From Gossypium raimondii (lineage: Eukaryota; Streptophyta; Magnoliopsida; Malvales; Malvaceae): 64,000 bases of DNA. Location of the stretch: positions 2,294,001 through 2,358,000 of the forward strand of contig NC_068572.1 in assembly GCF_025698545.1 (NCBI RefSeq), read 5' to 3'. Each line of letters starts with the position of its first letter. The stretch's first letter is position 1. This document shows, piece after piece, positions 35,380 to 45,140 of the stretch. The translations under genes were made by a program, and so were the position numbers. A model generated the notes under the pieces. It was not told the origin of the DNA, ran no database searches, and saw nothing but the letters and a program-made list of their open reading frames with translations.

Positions 35380-38327
35380 TTAGTTGTCTTGTATAGGAGT
35401 TCTTGGGCTGAAAAACTTGGCTATAACTCTTGAATCCAATATATTTAAAGCTTCTTTAGATTTGATGCAAATAGGTGTCTTGTATTGGCTCAAAGAAGCT
35501 CCATTGGACACAAAGTAATCCAGTAATAGCTCAAAAGCTCCTTGTTTAACAACCCTAATCTCCAAAGCTGCAATTATGTTTTCTTTCCTATACATTCTAT
35601 ATGTAAAATGCAATGAATCTTCCATTTTAGAGCAACATTCTTCCATTACCTTTGGGTCAAGTTCTTTGCCGTTGTCGTTGTTGTTGTTGCCTTCTTTTGG
35701 CTTAATCTCCCAGAATATGACATAGTGGCCTGGTGTTGAAGATGTATCACCGTAGCTAGTGTATTCTGTTAAGATGAGTCCGAACGGATCGAGAAGTGCC
35801 TTTGCTTCTGCCACTGCCTTTAAGATGTCTGCTTCACTTGTTCTTTCCATATCGACGCCTAGAGCAACGTTTTGCCTCCCAACAAATTGGAACTGAGGTG
35901 TATTGTTGTGGAAACCGGTCACCTTAATAATGTCTCCGACTCTATATCGATATAATCCTGAAAAGTTTCGATCATTATATCATGTGTTGGGACATGGCAT
36001 TTGAATGAATTCGGCTTGTGATTTAAGAGTTTTGAGGATAATGTTACCTGTAGGAGATGTGACAAGAATTTCATAACATTGACCAGGCTTCACGTTTACA
36101 AGATCAACAGTTTCGGTATCTTTATGGCGAGACGTGTTTAACTGAACCTGGTTTTGGGAATCTGTAACACAGTCTTCTTTGATCGGAAGGAATTCATAGT
36201 AAACCGTATTGGGGAGGATTGTGTAAGAGACATCTGAAGGTTTAGATAGAGGTTCTATGTTGATCGCGATGGCACCTTCCGAGCAAGCATAAAAACCTGA
36301 CACTAATGGTAGCCCACCACAATAGAACTCAAGTTCTGCAGAAAATTGTAGCATGGCACCTGTACATACGGTACCAATGTACTTTGTTTTAGGCCATAGC
36401 TTTCTCACTATTCCTTCCCATGATTTACAACTACATGTGTCTTCTAGCAAGTCAGCCAATTTGGGATTAGGCTTCAAGATCAATGATGCTGCTTTTCTGC
36501 ATCCCGAGTCTGTGATCCAATCACTTATTTTACCTGTTTTTATATTAGAGCATAGCTCTCGCCAGTTATTTTCTATGAACTTGATACCTCTTAAAACCGT
36601 AGCTGCGAAGATTGAGCCAATCACCACGACCTCGTCACGTTGTATTAAACCAAAAAGTAACTGACAGTACGTGCTTTGTTTGGTGTCCGGGCAAAAAATA
36701 GTCTCATAAGGGCTAGTGTAAAGCTTGGGCAAAATGGCTTGAAAGCTACTCTCCTTGAATGCTCTCGTTGTGACTGCACTTGCCTTGAGGCCAGAAGGCG
36801 TTTCAACGTCTGGTTTGGCAAACAAAAGTTCCATTCTTTTACCAACTTGGCTTAGGTCACCAAAGTGCCTGTAAATGGATAAACCGAAGTGGTTAGTTTT
36901 AGGACTCTGCTGTTGTAAAAGCTCTTCAGAGCTGTTCCTATGCCAGTGACCAAAAGGAGGGGGGGCTTTCAGCAACAATGTCTCAGGAAGATCTAACAGG
37001 ATGGAAACCGAAAACGATTGATGCTACATAATTCATTTGGGGTTAAATCACTTTATGCCTGAACTTAGAACTTTTCCCGCATCAACTTTTTTTTTATATA
37101 CCATATAAAGACACTACACGGGCTCCTGTTTTCATTTTCTTTTGAAGATGAGACAAACTCACCAATATTTCAAGCCACCAACATAACATATATAAGATAC
37201 CTATATTATTCAAACTCAGGGGTGAGTTGGATATAGACTTGATAATCACCCGTACACTCGTCTAGACTTGAAGGTTTATCCGAAAAATGAGAAGATTTGA
37301 ATAAAAATATAAGTCTAAAAATTGGGTTTTAACAAAAATAAGGTCCGTTTTCTAAATAGGTCAGGCCTTGGGTAAAATTTTTTGCCCTGACTTGACTCGA
37401 ATTTGCTTAATTTTTTTTTACTGTCATTTTACTTTATATTGTTATTGTTTTTATTTTGTATAATTATTGTTTTGTTGTTAATTTTGTTATTATTTTAAAA
37501 GTATCTATTTTAGTCTTATTTAAGTATAAAAACTTTTTTTATTATATTTTAAATTTATTGGAAAATATTTATTTTAATGTTTAGCATTCTTATCTAAATC
37601 TAAGTTAAGATAAAATTTTTGTCTCATTTTAGACTAAGTTTAAATGTAGAAAAATGGATCTAAAATTTTACTTCGTCCCGACTCAACCCATGATCACGTC
37701 TAATTGAAAATGAGTAACTTTTTAAAAAATCATGTCTCTAATCTCATTGATCAAGAAGTAATCAGTGAACTTTAAAAGCACCCGAAATAATAACTTAGCT
37801 ATGTTCCATGTTTCAATCTACTAATCTATCACTTTCAGTGCATAAATCATACTTACTTGATCATCAAAGACAGGTGCAAGTTACCCAACGCCGCCGTTAC
37901 GTTAGCACTTTCAGCCGTGATAGGTATCAGCTTTGGTTGCCCACCCGAAGTCCCGGAGCTGCATTTAATCAAACACATGACAGAAAAAAAGAAGAAGGGT
38001 AAAACACTATGGAAAAACAGAGACGGAAATCACAGAAAATTCATACCTTAATGAGAACCCGATGAGGGGTTCAACTAAAAGTATATCAGATGATGCCTTC
38101 CCATTAGCAATACGATCAATGTAAGGCTTGATATGGTCGTAAGTAACAATGGGTACGTTTTTTTTGAAGAGTTGCTTGTCGGTTTGGCCATGGAGGAATC
38201 CCTGTAAATACTCAGTTTCAGCATTTTTACTCAGTATTTCACCCAATAACTGCTCTTGGATTTGTCGAGCATTTGTTGTTATTTCCTCCAACATCTTCAA
38301 CACACTTTCATAATCATTTGTTGCCAT
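35380..38327 (-). CDS. GH3 family acyl acid-amido synthetase, group III (PBS3/GH3.12-like), copy 2
   Basis: Exons 38327-38047, 37958-37857, 36868-36048 and 35957-35380 join to 593 aa, one codon shorter than copy 1 in exon 3. Exon borders match copy 1 exactly, so this is a tandem duplicate. The SSGTSGG motif, the GFYACSEG region and YRYRVGD are kept, and no disabling change is seen, so an active ATP-dependent acyl-amido synthetase is plausible. Intron 1 has a normal GT donor. Intron 2 lacks both insertions found in copy 1 but has its own hAT-like element at 37235-37703. The last exon is almost identical to that of copy 1, while exon 2 differs at about a third of residues. Substrate unknown; salicylate-pathway involvement is by family analogy only. 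Confidence 0.88.
37235..37703. mobile_element. hAT-like short element in intron 2 of GH3 copy 2
   Basis: Ends AGACTTGATAATCACC and TGATCACGTCTAA are inverted. Flanks TTGGATAT and TTGAAAAT agree at 6 of 8 bases. In copy 1 the same place reads 'attggatatgagtaat' without an insert. The interior (GGGTTTTAACAAAAATAAGG, TAGGTCAGGCCTTGGG) matches the family at 39100 and 44740. Confidence 0.75.
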
Positions 38328-38524
38328 CAAAACTGGTTTTCTGGCCTGTAAACGATAAGATCCTGGAAGGCTCTCAACTGTTTCCTCTTTTTTTTCTTTG
38401 ACAGAGTTTGTGGAAGCTAAATATAGGACTGCCTTATCCAGAATTTATATTATTACTATTTTTGTACAATACTTACCATAATTGTTTTAGACACAGCTTG
38501 TCATATTTTTTTATAAAAATAAAA

Positions 38525-38935
38525 GGGTAAAATGTTAAAATAGTCACTTTTGTTTGTCTCGGGTTACATTTTAGTCACTTATGTTTGAAATATTATGTTT
38601 TAGTCATTTACGCTATCGTGTTGTAGCATTTTTAGCCACTTAGTATTAATTGCCGTTAACAGTATAACCGTAAACTGATGTGGCACATTAAATCATCATT
38701 TCAAACGAAAATTTTAGGTTAAATTTTAGCTCCAAATGAAAATGGGGACCAAATGTATAATTTAACCTAATTTTTTTGTTTGAAATAATGATTTGTCATG
38801 TCAGCTTATCGTTACACCGTAAATGACAATTAATGGCTTAGTGACTAAAATGTTACAACATATTAACGTAAGTGATGAATATGTAATATTTCAAACATAA
38901 GTGACTACAAAAGTGACTATTTTGGTAATTTACCC
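38525..38935. mobile_element. MITE with GGGTAAA/TTTACCC ends ('tagtcacttatgtttgaaat' family)
   Basis: The ends 'gggtaaaatgttaaaatagtc' and 'gactattttggtaatttaccc' pair as inverted repeats, and inner blocks 'cacttatgtttgaaatatta' and 'taatatttcaaacataagtg' pair almost perfectly. Same family as 40460-40906. Confidence 0.8.
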
Positions 38936-38958
38936 AAAATAAAATAATAATAATAGTA

Positions 38959-40282
38959 AGGTCAAATTTGCTATTAGTCCCTGTACTTTGTGAATATTGT
39001 TGATTTAATCTTTGTACTTTTTGAATTTTAAAATTTTAATCTTGACCTAAATAGTAGTAATTAAATCCGTTTGGTTAAATTTAATCACTTATCCTACACT
39101 AGAGTTGTCCATGGGTTGGGCCGTCTGAAAAATGGGAGAGTTTGAGCAAAAATATAGGCTCAGAAAATGGGCTTGGGTAAAAAAAAATCTCGTTTAGAAT
39201 ACGGGTCGAGTCTCGGGTAAGTTATTTTGGCTCAAGCCTGGCTCGACCCACATTAAAAAAATGTTGTTTTTGCTAATGTTTTCCCACTTTTTGCTACTGT
39301 TTTGCTGCCATTTCACTATTATGTTATTATTATTTTGTTTGTTAATGTTTGGATATTGTATAACACTTGTTTTATTGTTAATTTTGCTACTATTTTAGAG
39401 ACATTTGCTTGTTAAGTTGCACTTATCTTAGTGTTATTTAAGTATAAATATTATTTTTAATTTATTTTCAATTCGTTGGAAAACATTTATTTTAATATTT
39501 TTAGTGTATTTAGTATATTATATATTTAATTTTTTATATAAAAATAAAATTAAAAAAACTAAGACGGGCTGAGCTCGGGCCTAAAATTTTGTTAGGACCC
39601 GACCCATGGACAACTCTATATTGCACTATGCGTACAATTGTAGGTTTTGTTCATATTCTTCAATTACATTATTCTAAGTCCCTATATTTTTCAAAATTTG
39701 AAATTTCAATCTTGACGCAAATGATAGTGGTTAGTAAAAACGGTTGTCCAAGTTCATCCTAATTGTAATTTTTTAATAATTATTTTAAAAATTATAGAAA
39801 ACCTATTAAAAATTATTTTTAAAAAATATTTTTTTTATTAAACAATAATTTGAATCAAAAGCAATTCAAATTTAAAATATCTTTATAGGATTTTTTTTAC
39901 TTCAAAAAAATAGTTGTTGATGTGACATTTAATGTACAAGTGGTTGCCACGTGTCACCATCAGCAAAATTTAACGATTAAACTTGATCATTGTTAACGGA
40001 GGAGTTTGATAGATTAATTTTTCATTTTTAAGGGATCAATTGAGTGCTAAACTTTGTTAAGAGCTTAATTGCTTTTTTTTTTTTTTTACTAATAAGCTGG
40101 CATGGTTTTACACATAAAATAATATATTTGATGTATCATATTTTAGAAATAACAAAATTTAATAAATTTATCAATTATCATTTAGCGATGATTGAATAAA
40201 AACTAAAAGTGACCAGAGTTAAAGTACAATAATAAAATTCACAATTTTACAAAGTATAGGGACTAATGACAAAATTTAACCT
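38959..40282. mobile_element. MITE with AGGTNAAATT ends, split by a nested element
   Basis: The ends AGGTCAAATTTGCTATTAG and 'ctaatgacaaaatttaacct' are inverted repeats, with 'tccctgtactttgtgaa' pairing with 'caaagtataggga'. It matches 59624-60095 but is interrupted by the insertion at 39100-39618. Confidence 0.78.
39100..39618. mobile_element. hAT-like short element nested in the MITE at 38959-40282
   Basis: Ends TAGAGTTGTCCATGGGT and CCCATGGACAACTCTA are inverted repeats, perfect over the outer 16 bases. The 8-base flanks TCCTACAC and TATTGCAC match at only 5 positions, so the duplication has decayed or is misplaced. The related uninterrupted copy at 59624-60095 shows the host element continuing across this point. 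Confidence 0.78.
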
Positions 40283-40459
40283 AATAAAAATCCCCAAATA
40301 ATAATAATAATAAAGCGTATGATATCCTCCTAAAGTTATTCACAAAATAAATGATTAAAATATAAATTTATATATTTATAACACATTAATTACATGAAAA
40401 TAAAAATAAAAAATAACATACAATATTTTCTTCTTTTCTTCTTTTCATTATTATCATAA

Positions 40460-40906
40460 GGTAAATTATAAAATAGTCATTTTATTTGTTTTAGATTATA
40501 TTTTAGTCATTTATGTTTAAAATATTACGTTTTAGTCACTTACGTTATCGTTTTGTTACGAAATAGTCACTCTACTGTTAAACTCTATTACATCCCTAAC
40601 GGCAGTCCTATGTGACAGTCCAAATAGATTTTAAATGTCAACTTGGATGTCCTACATTACAATCCAAATTAATTTTATTTAATTAAAACCCTATTTTCAT
40701 CCCAACAACTGGACATCCAAGTTGGCATCTAAAATTCATTTAGATTGCCATATAGGACTGCCGTTAGGGAGGTATCAAAGTTTAACAATAAACTGACCAC
40801 CTCGTAACAAAACGGTAACGTAAGTGACTAAAATACAACATTTCAAACATAAATGACAAAAATGTAATTTGAGGCAAACAAAAATGACTATTTTTACAAT
40901 TTACTC
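40460..40906. mobile_element. MITE with GGTAAATT/AATTTAC ends
   Basis: Left end 'ggtaaattataaaatagtca' pairs with right end 'tgactatttttacaatttac', and the central 'gtcacttacgttatcgttttgttac' pairs with 'gtaacaaaacggtaacgtaagtgac'. A possible TATCAT duplication flanks it. It is almost one long hairpin. Confidence 0.75.
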
Positions 40907-41224
40907 TTATCATTATTACTTTTTGGGGATTTTACAAATTTTAAATGCCTTCGACTTATCTTAACACGAGAAGTCTAGCTGAAATTGAGCTCTCTCAACT
41001 TCCCACAACTTTTAAGTAATTTATTTTATATTTATAATTGTCGTTATTATTTTATTGTTTTCACGTATGATTTTGATTTTAGGATTATTGTTAAAATATT
41101 TGTGATTTAGTTTTAGTTTTTATATATTTATTGAGTCTTAACTCGATTGGAATAGGCAGGACGATATGGGTTCGAATACGCTGAAGCATATTATCCTCCT
41201 ATTTAAGGGTTGGTGATGGGTTAT

Positions 41225-41710
41225 TAGAAGTGATCATAGATCGAGCTTAAGCTTGCTTAAACTCAGCCCTAACTGAAATATAGGCCTAAAATTTTGTCAA
41301 AATCGGCTCATATTTACAAAAGACTAATTTAAGCCCATTTTAGGTCTACCCATATTATTTTTTAATTTTTTTAAAAATATTTATATTATATTATTTTAAT
41401 ATTTAATAATTTAATAATTTTATTTATTGAAAGTTTTTTTATAGCCATTTTAATATTTAGATTAGAGTAGTATTATATATTTAGTGTAAATTTATTTTTT
41501 TTAATACGTTCCAAATTACATAATATATAAAAATAACATAATATAAAGTATAATAAGCTTAAAATGGGCCGAGTTGAGCTTGGACTTTGAATGTTCAAGC
41601 CTGAGCCTGACCCATATTTTAAAAGTGCCTAATTTTTTTTGTCTAAACCCTTCCAAATTTCGTGCGGGCCTTTAAGCCTAGACGGCTAACCCAACCCATT
41701 AACAGGTCTA
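41225..41710. mobile_element. hAT-like short element with 8-bp target duplication
   Basis: The element starts TAGAAGTGATCATAGATCG and ends CCATTAACAGGTCTA. Flanks TGGGTTAT and GGGGATAT agree at 6 of 8 bases. The interior (TAGGCCTAAAATTTTG, 'aataacataatataaagtat') is that of the family at 21623 and 29206. Confidence 0.7.
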
Positions 41711-42035
41711 GGGGATATGAGTAAATTTAAAGGTTGTGTCAAAAAGAACATATATTATTACAACATATAATCAGATTATTAAACATGAATCAATAAATTA
41801 TTTAAATTTTTATTTAAATCAAATTCGAGTTTTGTATATTTACCATTTTGTTTTCAAAAGATATATAGCTTATAATAAAAAATATTTTGCAAATATGTTA
41901 AAGAAACCTATGCATGTGTTTTTGAAGCAAATCTCGGGAAATCCTTACTTTTCATCTTCTTTTGACTTCTTGTGGATTGTTTTTCTATACGTGGAATCTT
42001 TCACACCATTGAAAATTATGATATCATTCACGCAT

Positions 42036-42557
42036 TTAGACGTTCTATGCGCCCACCCCCAAAATGAGTTTAAAATTTTGTATAAATTCAATTGAGATAA
42101 AAATATTAAAATTTGAGCTTGATTTTATTTATTTGTATTAAATTTAAAATATATGTAATACAGTAAAAATATTATAATAGATTAAAAAATAAATTTAAGA
42201 AAATTTTTATATTTAAATAACACTAAGATAGGTGTAAGTAAATACTTCTAAAATAGTAGTAAAATTAATAATAAAATAAGAGTTATAAAATATCTAAACA
42301 ATAATATCAAAACAGTAACAACATAATAGTGAAATGACAGCAAAATAATAAAAAAATAACAGTAAAATAGCGGGCAAATAACAAGAAAACAACATATTTT
42401 TTATTTTTACTAATTTGGTCCGAGCTGGGCCCAGACAAAAAAATCTTACCCAAGGCCCGGGTGTTGCTTTTTTGTCCAATCTCATTTTTCGAGCTTATAT
42501 TTTTATCCAAACCCTCTCACTTTTCGAGCGACCGGTCCTGTCCATAGACAAGTCTAA
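42036..42557. mobile_element. hAT-like short element, long subtype
   Basis: Right end CTGTCCATAGACAAGTCTAA is typical of the family; left end TTAGACGTTCTATGCGCCC is its degraded partner. Flanks TCACGCAT and TCACACAT agree at 7 of 8 bases. The interior (AGTGAAATGACAGCAAAATA, AAAATAGCGGGCAAATAAC) is the reverse of the 13604 and 39100 copies. The left end is less certain than the right. Confidence 0.6.
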
Positions 42558-43289
42558 TCACACATTCCATTTACTGAAAATTATATATATAATTTAATAG
42601 ATTTTTGGATTATTAGAATTTAAATCTGCCATCTTATTGAGTACGTATTGAAATTTGCTACTATATTTTATTTTAATTGATATTTACCATTATACTTTAA
42701 GAATATGAATAAATTTATCATTCAACTTTTATGTGATTGAACATTGATATTAAATTTAATTTTATCAAAATTTACCATCAACTTTGATTTTTGTAAAATT
42801 AAAATTTACTGTTTGATATTAATTTTGATACTTGAAAACAAAAAACCATATTTTATCTATTAATTGATGGGAAAATATTTAGTACGTGGAGTTTTTAGAC
42901 TCTACAAGCGAGAATCGAGGTTGACATATTTAAAAATAAATATTAAAAAGAAGAAGAAGACACAATGTTGCTTGTGAAATAAAAAATATTATAATATTAA
43001 TGTATTAAATAAAATAATTAATTAATTAATTATTAATTATTAAAAAATATTAAATATAAAACAAAATTTTCAAATTCACAAATATCAATGAATTACATGT
43101 TTTGTATTACACAATTTACACCAATTTTTGACATCAAAGTTAGTTCCCAATGGAACCTCCATGAATTGTGATGTAGAGTTTCATATTTCAACATGATTAT
43201 TTTAGACAAGGAAAAAATAGGTCATGTGCCTAGAAAATGAAAGAAAATAACTAAAGTATCACTTTTTAATTAAAAACTATATGTTGGAA
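42558..43289. other. AT-rich spacer
   Basis: No gene or clear repeat ends seen. Contains 'aattaattaattaatt' near 43017 and several A/T blocks. Confidence 0.4.
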
Positions 43290-43768
43290 TATTTTATGGG
43301 TCAGGGTTATGCTAATTGCTTAAACTCGAATATTTTCTTGAAATTAGGAAGGTTTAGATAAAAATATTAAGTTCAAAAGATGTTTAGGAAAAAATTAAGT
43401 CCATTTAAGATATAGATCAAGTTCGGGCTTGAATATTCAAGACTCAAACAAACCCGAGCTTGGCCTGTTTTTTAAGTTTGTAATGTCTTATATTATATAA
43501 TTTATAACACATAAAAATGTTAAGATGACTGCATATAAAATTTTAAATAAAATTTATTAAATATTGAATTAATATAATTATTTTTTAATTTTTTTAAAAA
43601 ATAATATGAGTGAGTCTAAAATGAAGTTGAGTTAACTATTTGCAAATATAAGTAAGTTTCGACAAAATTTTAAATCCATATTTCGGACTAAATTAAATTT
43701 AAACAAACATAAATTATATTAGTATCATATCAAAATTCTATCTAAACCCGACCCATCAACACGTGTAA
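43290..43768. repeat. Copy of the hAT-like short element, ends unresolved
   Basis: 'cttgaatattcaagactcaaac', 'cttatattatataatttataacacataaaa' and 'gagtctaaaatgaagttgag', then 'acccgacccatcaacacgtgt', follow the order seen in other copies. Termini and target duplication were not found. Confidence 0.5.
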
Positions 43769-44189
43769 ACCTAAACCTTATAGTGGAACTCCAAACTCAC
43801 GTTCAATACCTTATATAAGATAATGGCAAGCTCTAGTTGTTTTGGAACTTGTTCAAAATAAAAAATGTTGCCTACTTTATTAGTAGGAAACATGAACCGA
43901 TGAAGGAAATATCATCCATATGTAATCGTCAAAACAAGAGATTAAAATGAATTAACAATACATAATTAAACCACTTTTATCGATTGAATTTTGTTCGATT
44001 AGTATGAGTATTGTTGTTAATATAGGAGGATGTGGATTCGAGTGTATTGAAGCGCATTATCCTCATATTTATGGGTTTAGGAGAGACTATAGATAGTTCT
44101 AGGCATTGTGTCAAAAAGAGCAGATATGATTAAAACCTATAATAAAATTGTTAAAAAAAAGAGTAAATTATTACATGAAATATTCTAGT

Positions 44190-44370
44190 GTTAAAAATTG
44201 GTCCCTACACATCACGTGTTACTGTTTGGTTATTATGTCAGCAATGCTAGTTTTTAATAGTAAAAACGGATGATTTATTTTACAAAAAGATTGGTTTGCT
44301 CTTTGATCTAATGTGTAAGGATTAATTTATCAATTTTTTGATAGAAGAGGTAAAATACAAATTGAAACTT
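44190..44370. repeat. Inverted partial copy of the 11489-type element
   Basis: 'ggtccctacacatcacgtgttac', 'gctagtttttaatag', 'gtttgctctttgatc' and 'gaggtaaaatacaa' are the reverse of blocks in 11489-11798 and 20758-20999. Confidence 0.5.
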
Positions 44371-44739
44371 AATCTAAAAAAATCAAATATGGATAGACCG
44401 AGGCAGACCCGATTTACCTTTCTTAAATTAGGTCAGACTTAAACAAAAAAGTAATCACACATTTCAAGTTGAGTTGGACTTTGAGTAACTCAACAATTTA
44501 TATATTTTTCATCTTAAATTTTGATTTTAAATAAAAAATTTTGAATTTTAACCCAAACCAAAATATTAAAATGTTTAGTTTTTGGTTTTCGGAAATTTGA
44601 TTTTCAATGAAGTTACTTTTTATCCTCCCATTAAATTTTATACTTTACAACATTATATTTAAATTGACATTTTATCTTTTCATAAATAATTTTTAAATGT
44701 TTTTATACCCAGAAAAATAATTTATTAGATTATCTCAAT

Positions 44740-45132
44740 GTCCATGGGCCGGGCCCGAAAAAAATTTTGGCCCGACTCTTAGGCCCGGGCCCGGCCCGAA
44801 ATATTGGCCTAAAATTTTGCCTAGACCTGTCTCGGAAAAAATAATAAGCCCGAGCCCGGCCCGATTTTTAATAAACACAAAAAAATATTTTAAAAATAAA
44901 AAAATAAAAAAATATTTTTAAAGTATTTTAAAATTAAAAAATAAAAATAAAAAATATATATTTATTATATTCGGGCCGGGCCAGGCTCGGGCCAAAAAGT
45001 TGAGCCCAAGCCCGACCCATTTTTTAAAACGGGCCTCGTTTTTTATCCAAGCCCATATTTTTACCCGAATCCTCTCATATTTCGGGCGGGCTATCGGGTT
45101 GGGCCGGGTCGCCCGGCCCATGGACAGGTCTA
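44740..45132. mobile_element. hAT-like short element with perfect 8-bp target duplication (type copy)
   Basis: Left end GTCCATGGGCCGGGCCCG and right end CGGCCCATGGACAGGTCTA are inverted repeats. The flanks are the perfect 8-base direct repeat ATCTCAAT (44732-44739 and 45133-45140). The element is unusually GC-rich at its ends in an AT-rich genome and has an A-rich core. It is the least decayed copy in the window and has no coding capacity; a minus-strand ORF across it is fortuitous. Confidence 0.85.
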
Positions 45133-45140
45133 ATCTCAAT

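Noticed and set aside
36353..36664. Plus-strand 103-codon ORF across GH3 exon 3
   Set aside because: It is antisense to a well-supported exon, with no independent signal.
30001..38327. GH3 pair as a biosynthetic cluster with neighbouring genes
   Set aside because: Neighbours (Pro-rich wall protein, AAA ATPase) have no metabolic link; only the tandem duplication is supported.
41736..42095. Plus-strand 119-codon frame
   Set aside because: AT-rich random composition; its 3' part runs into the hAT-like element at 42036 and no domain is recognisable.
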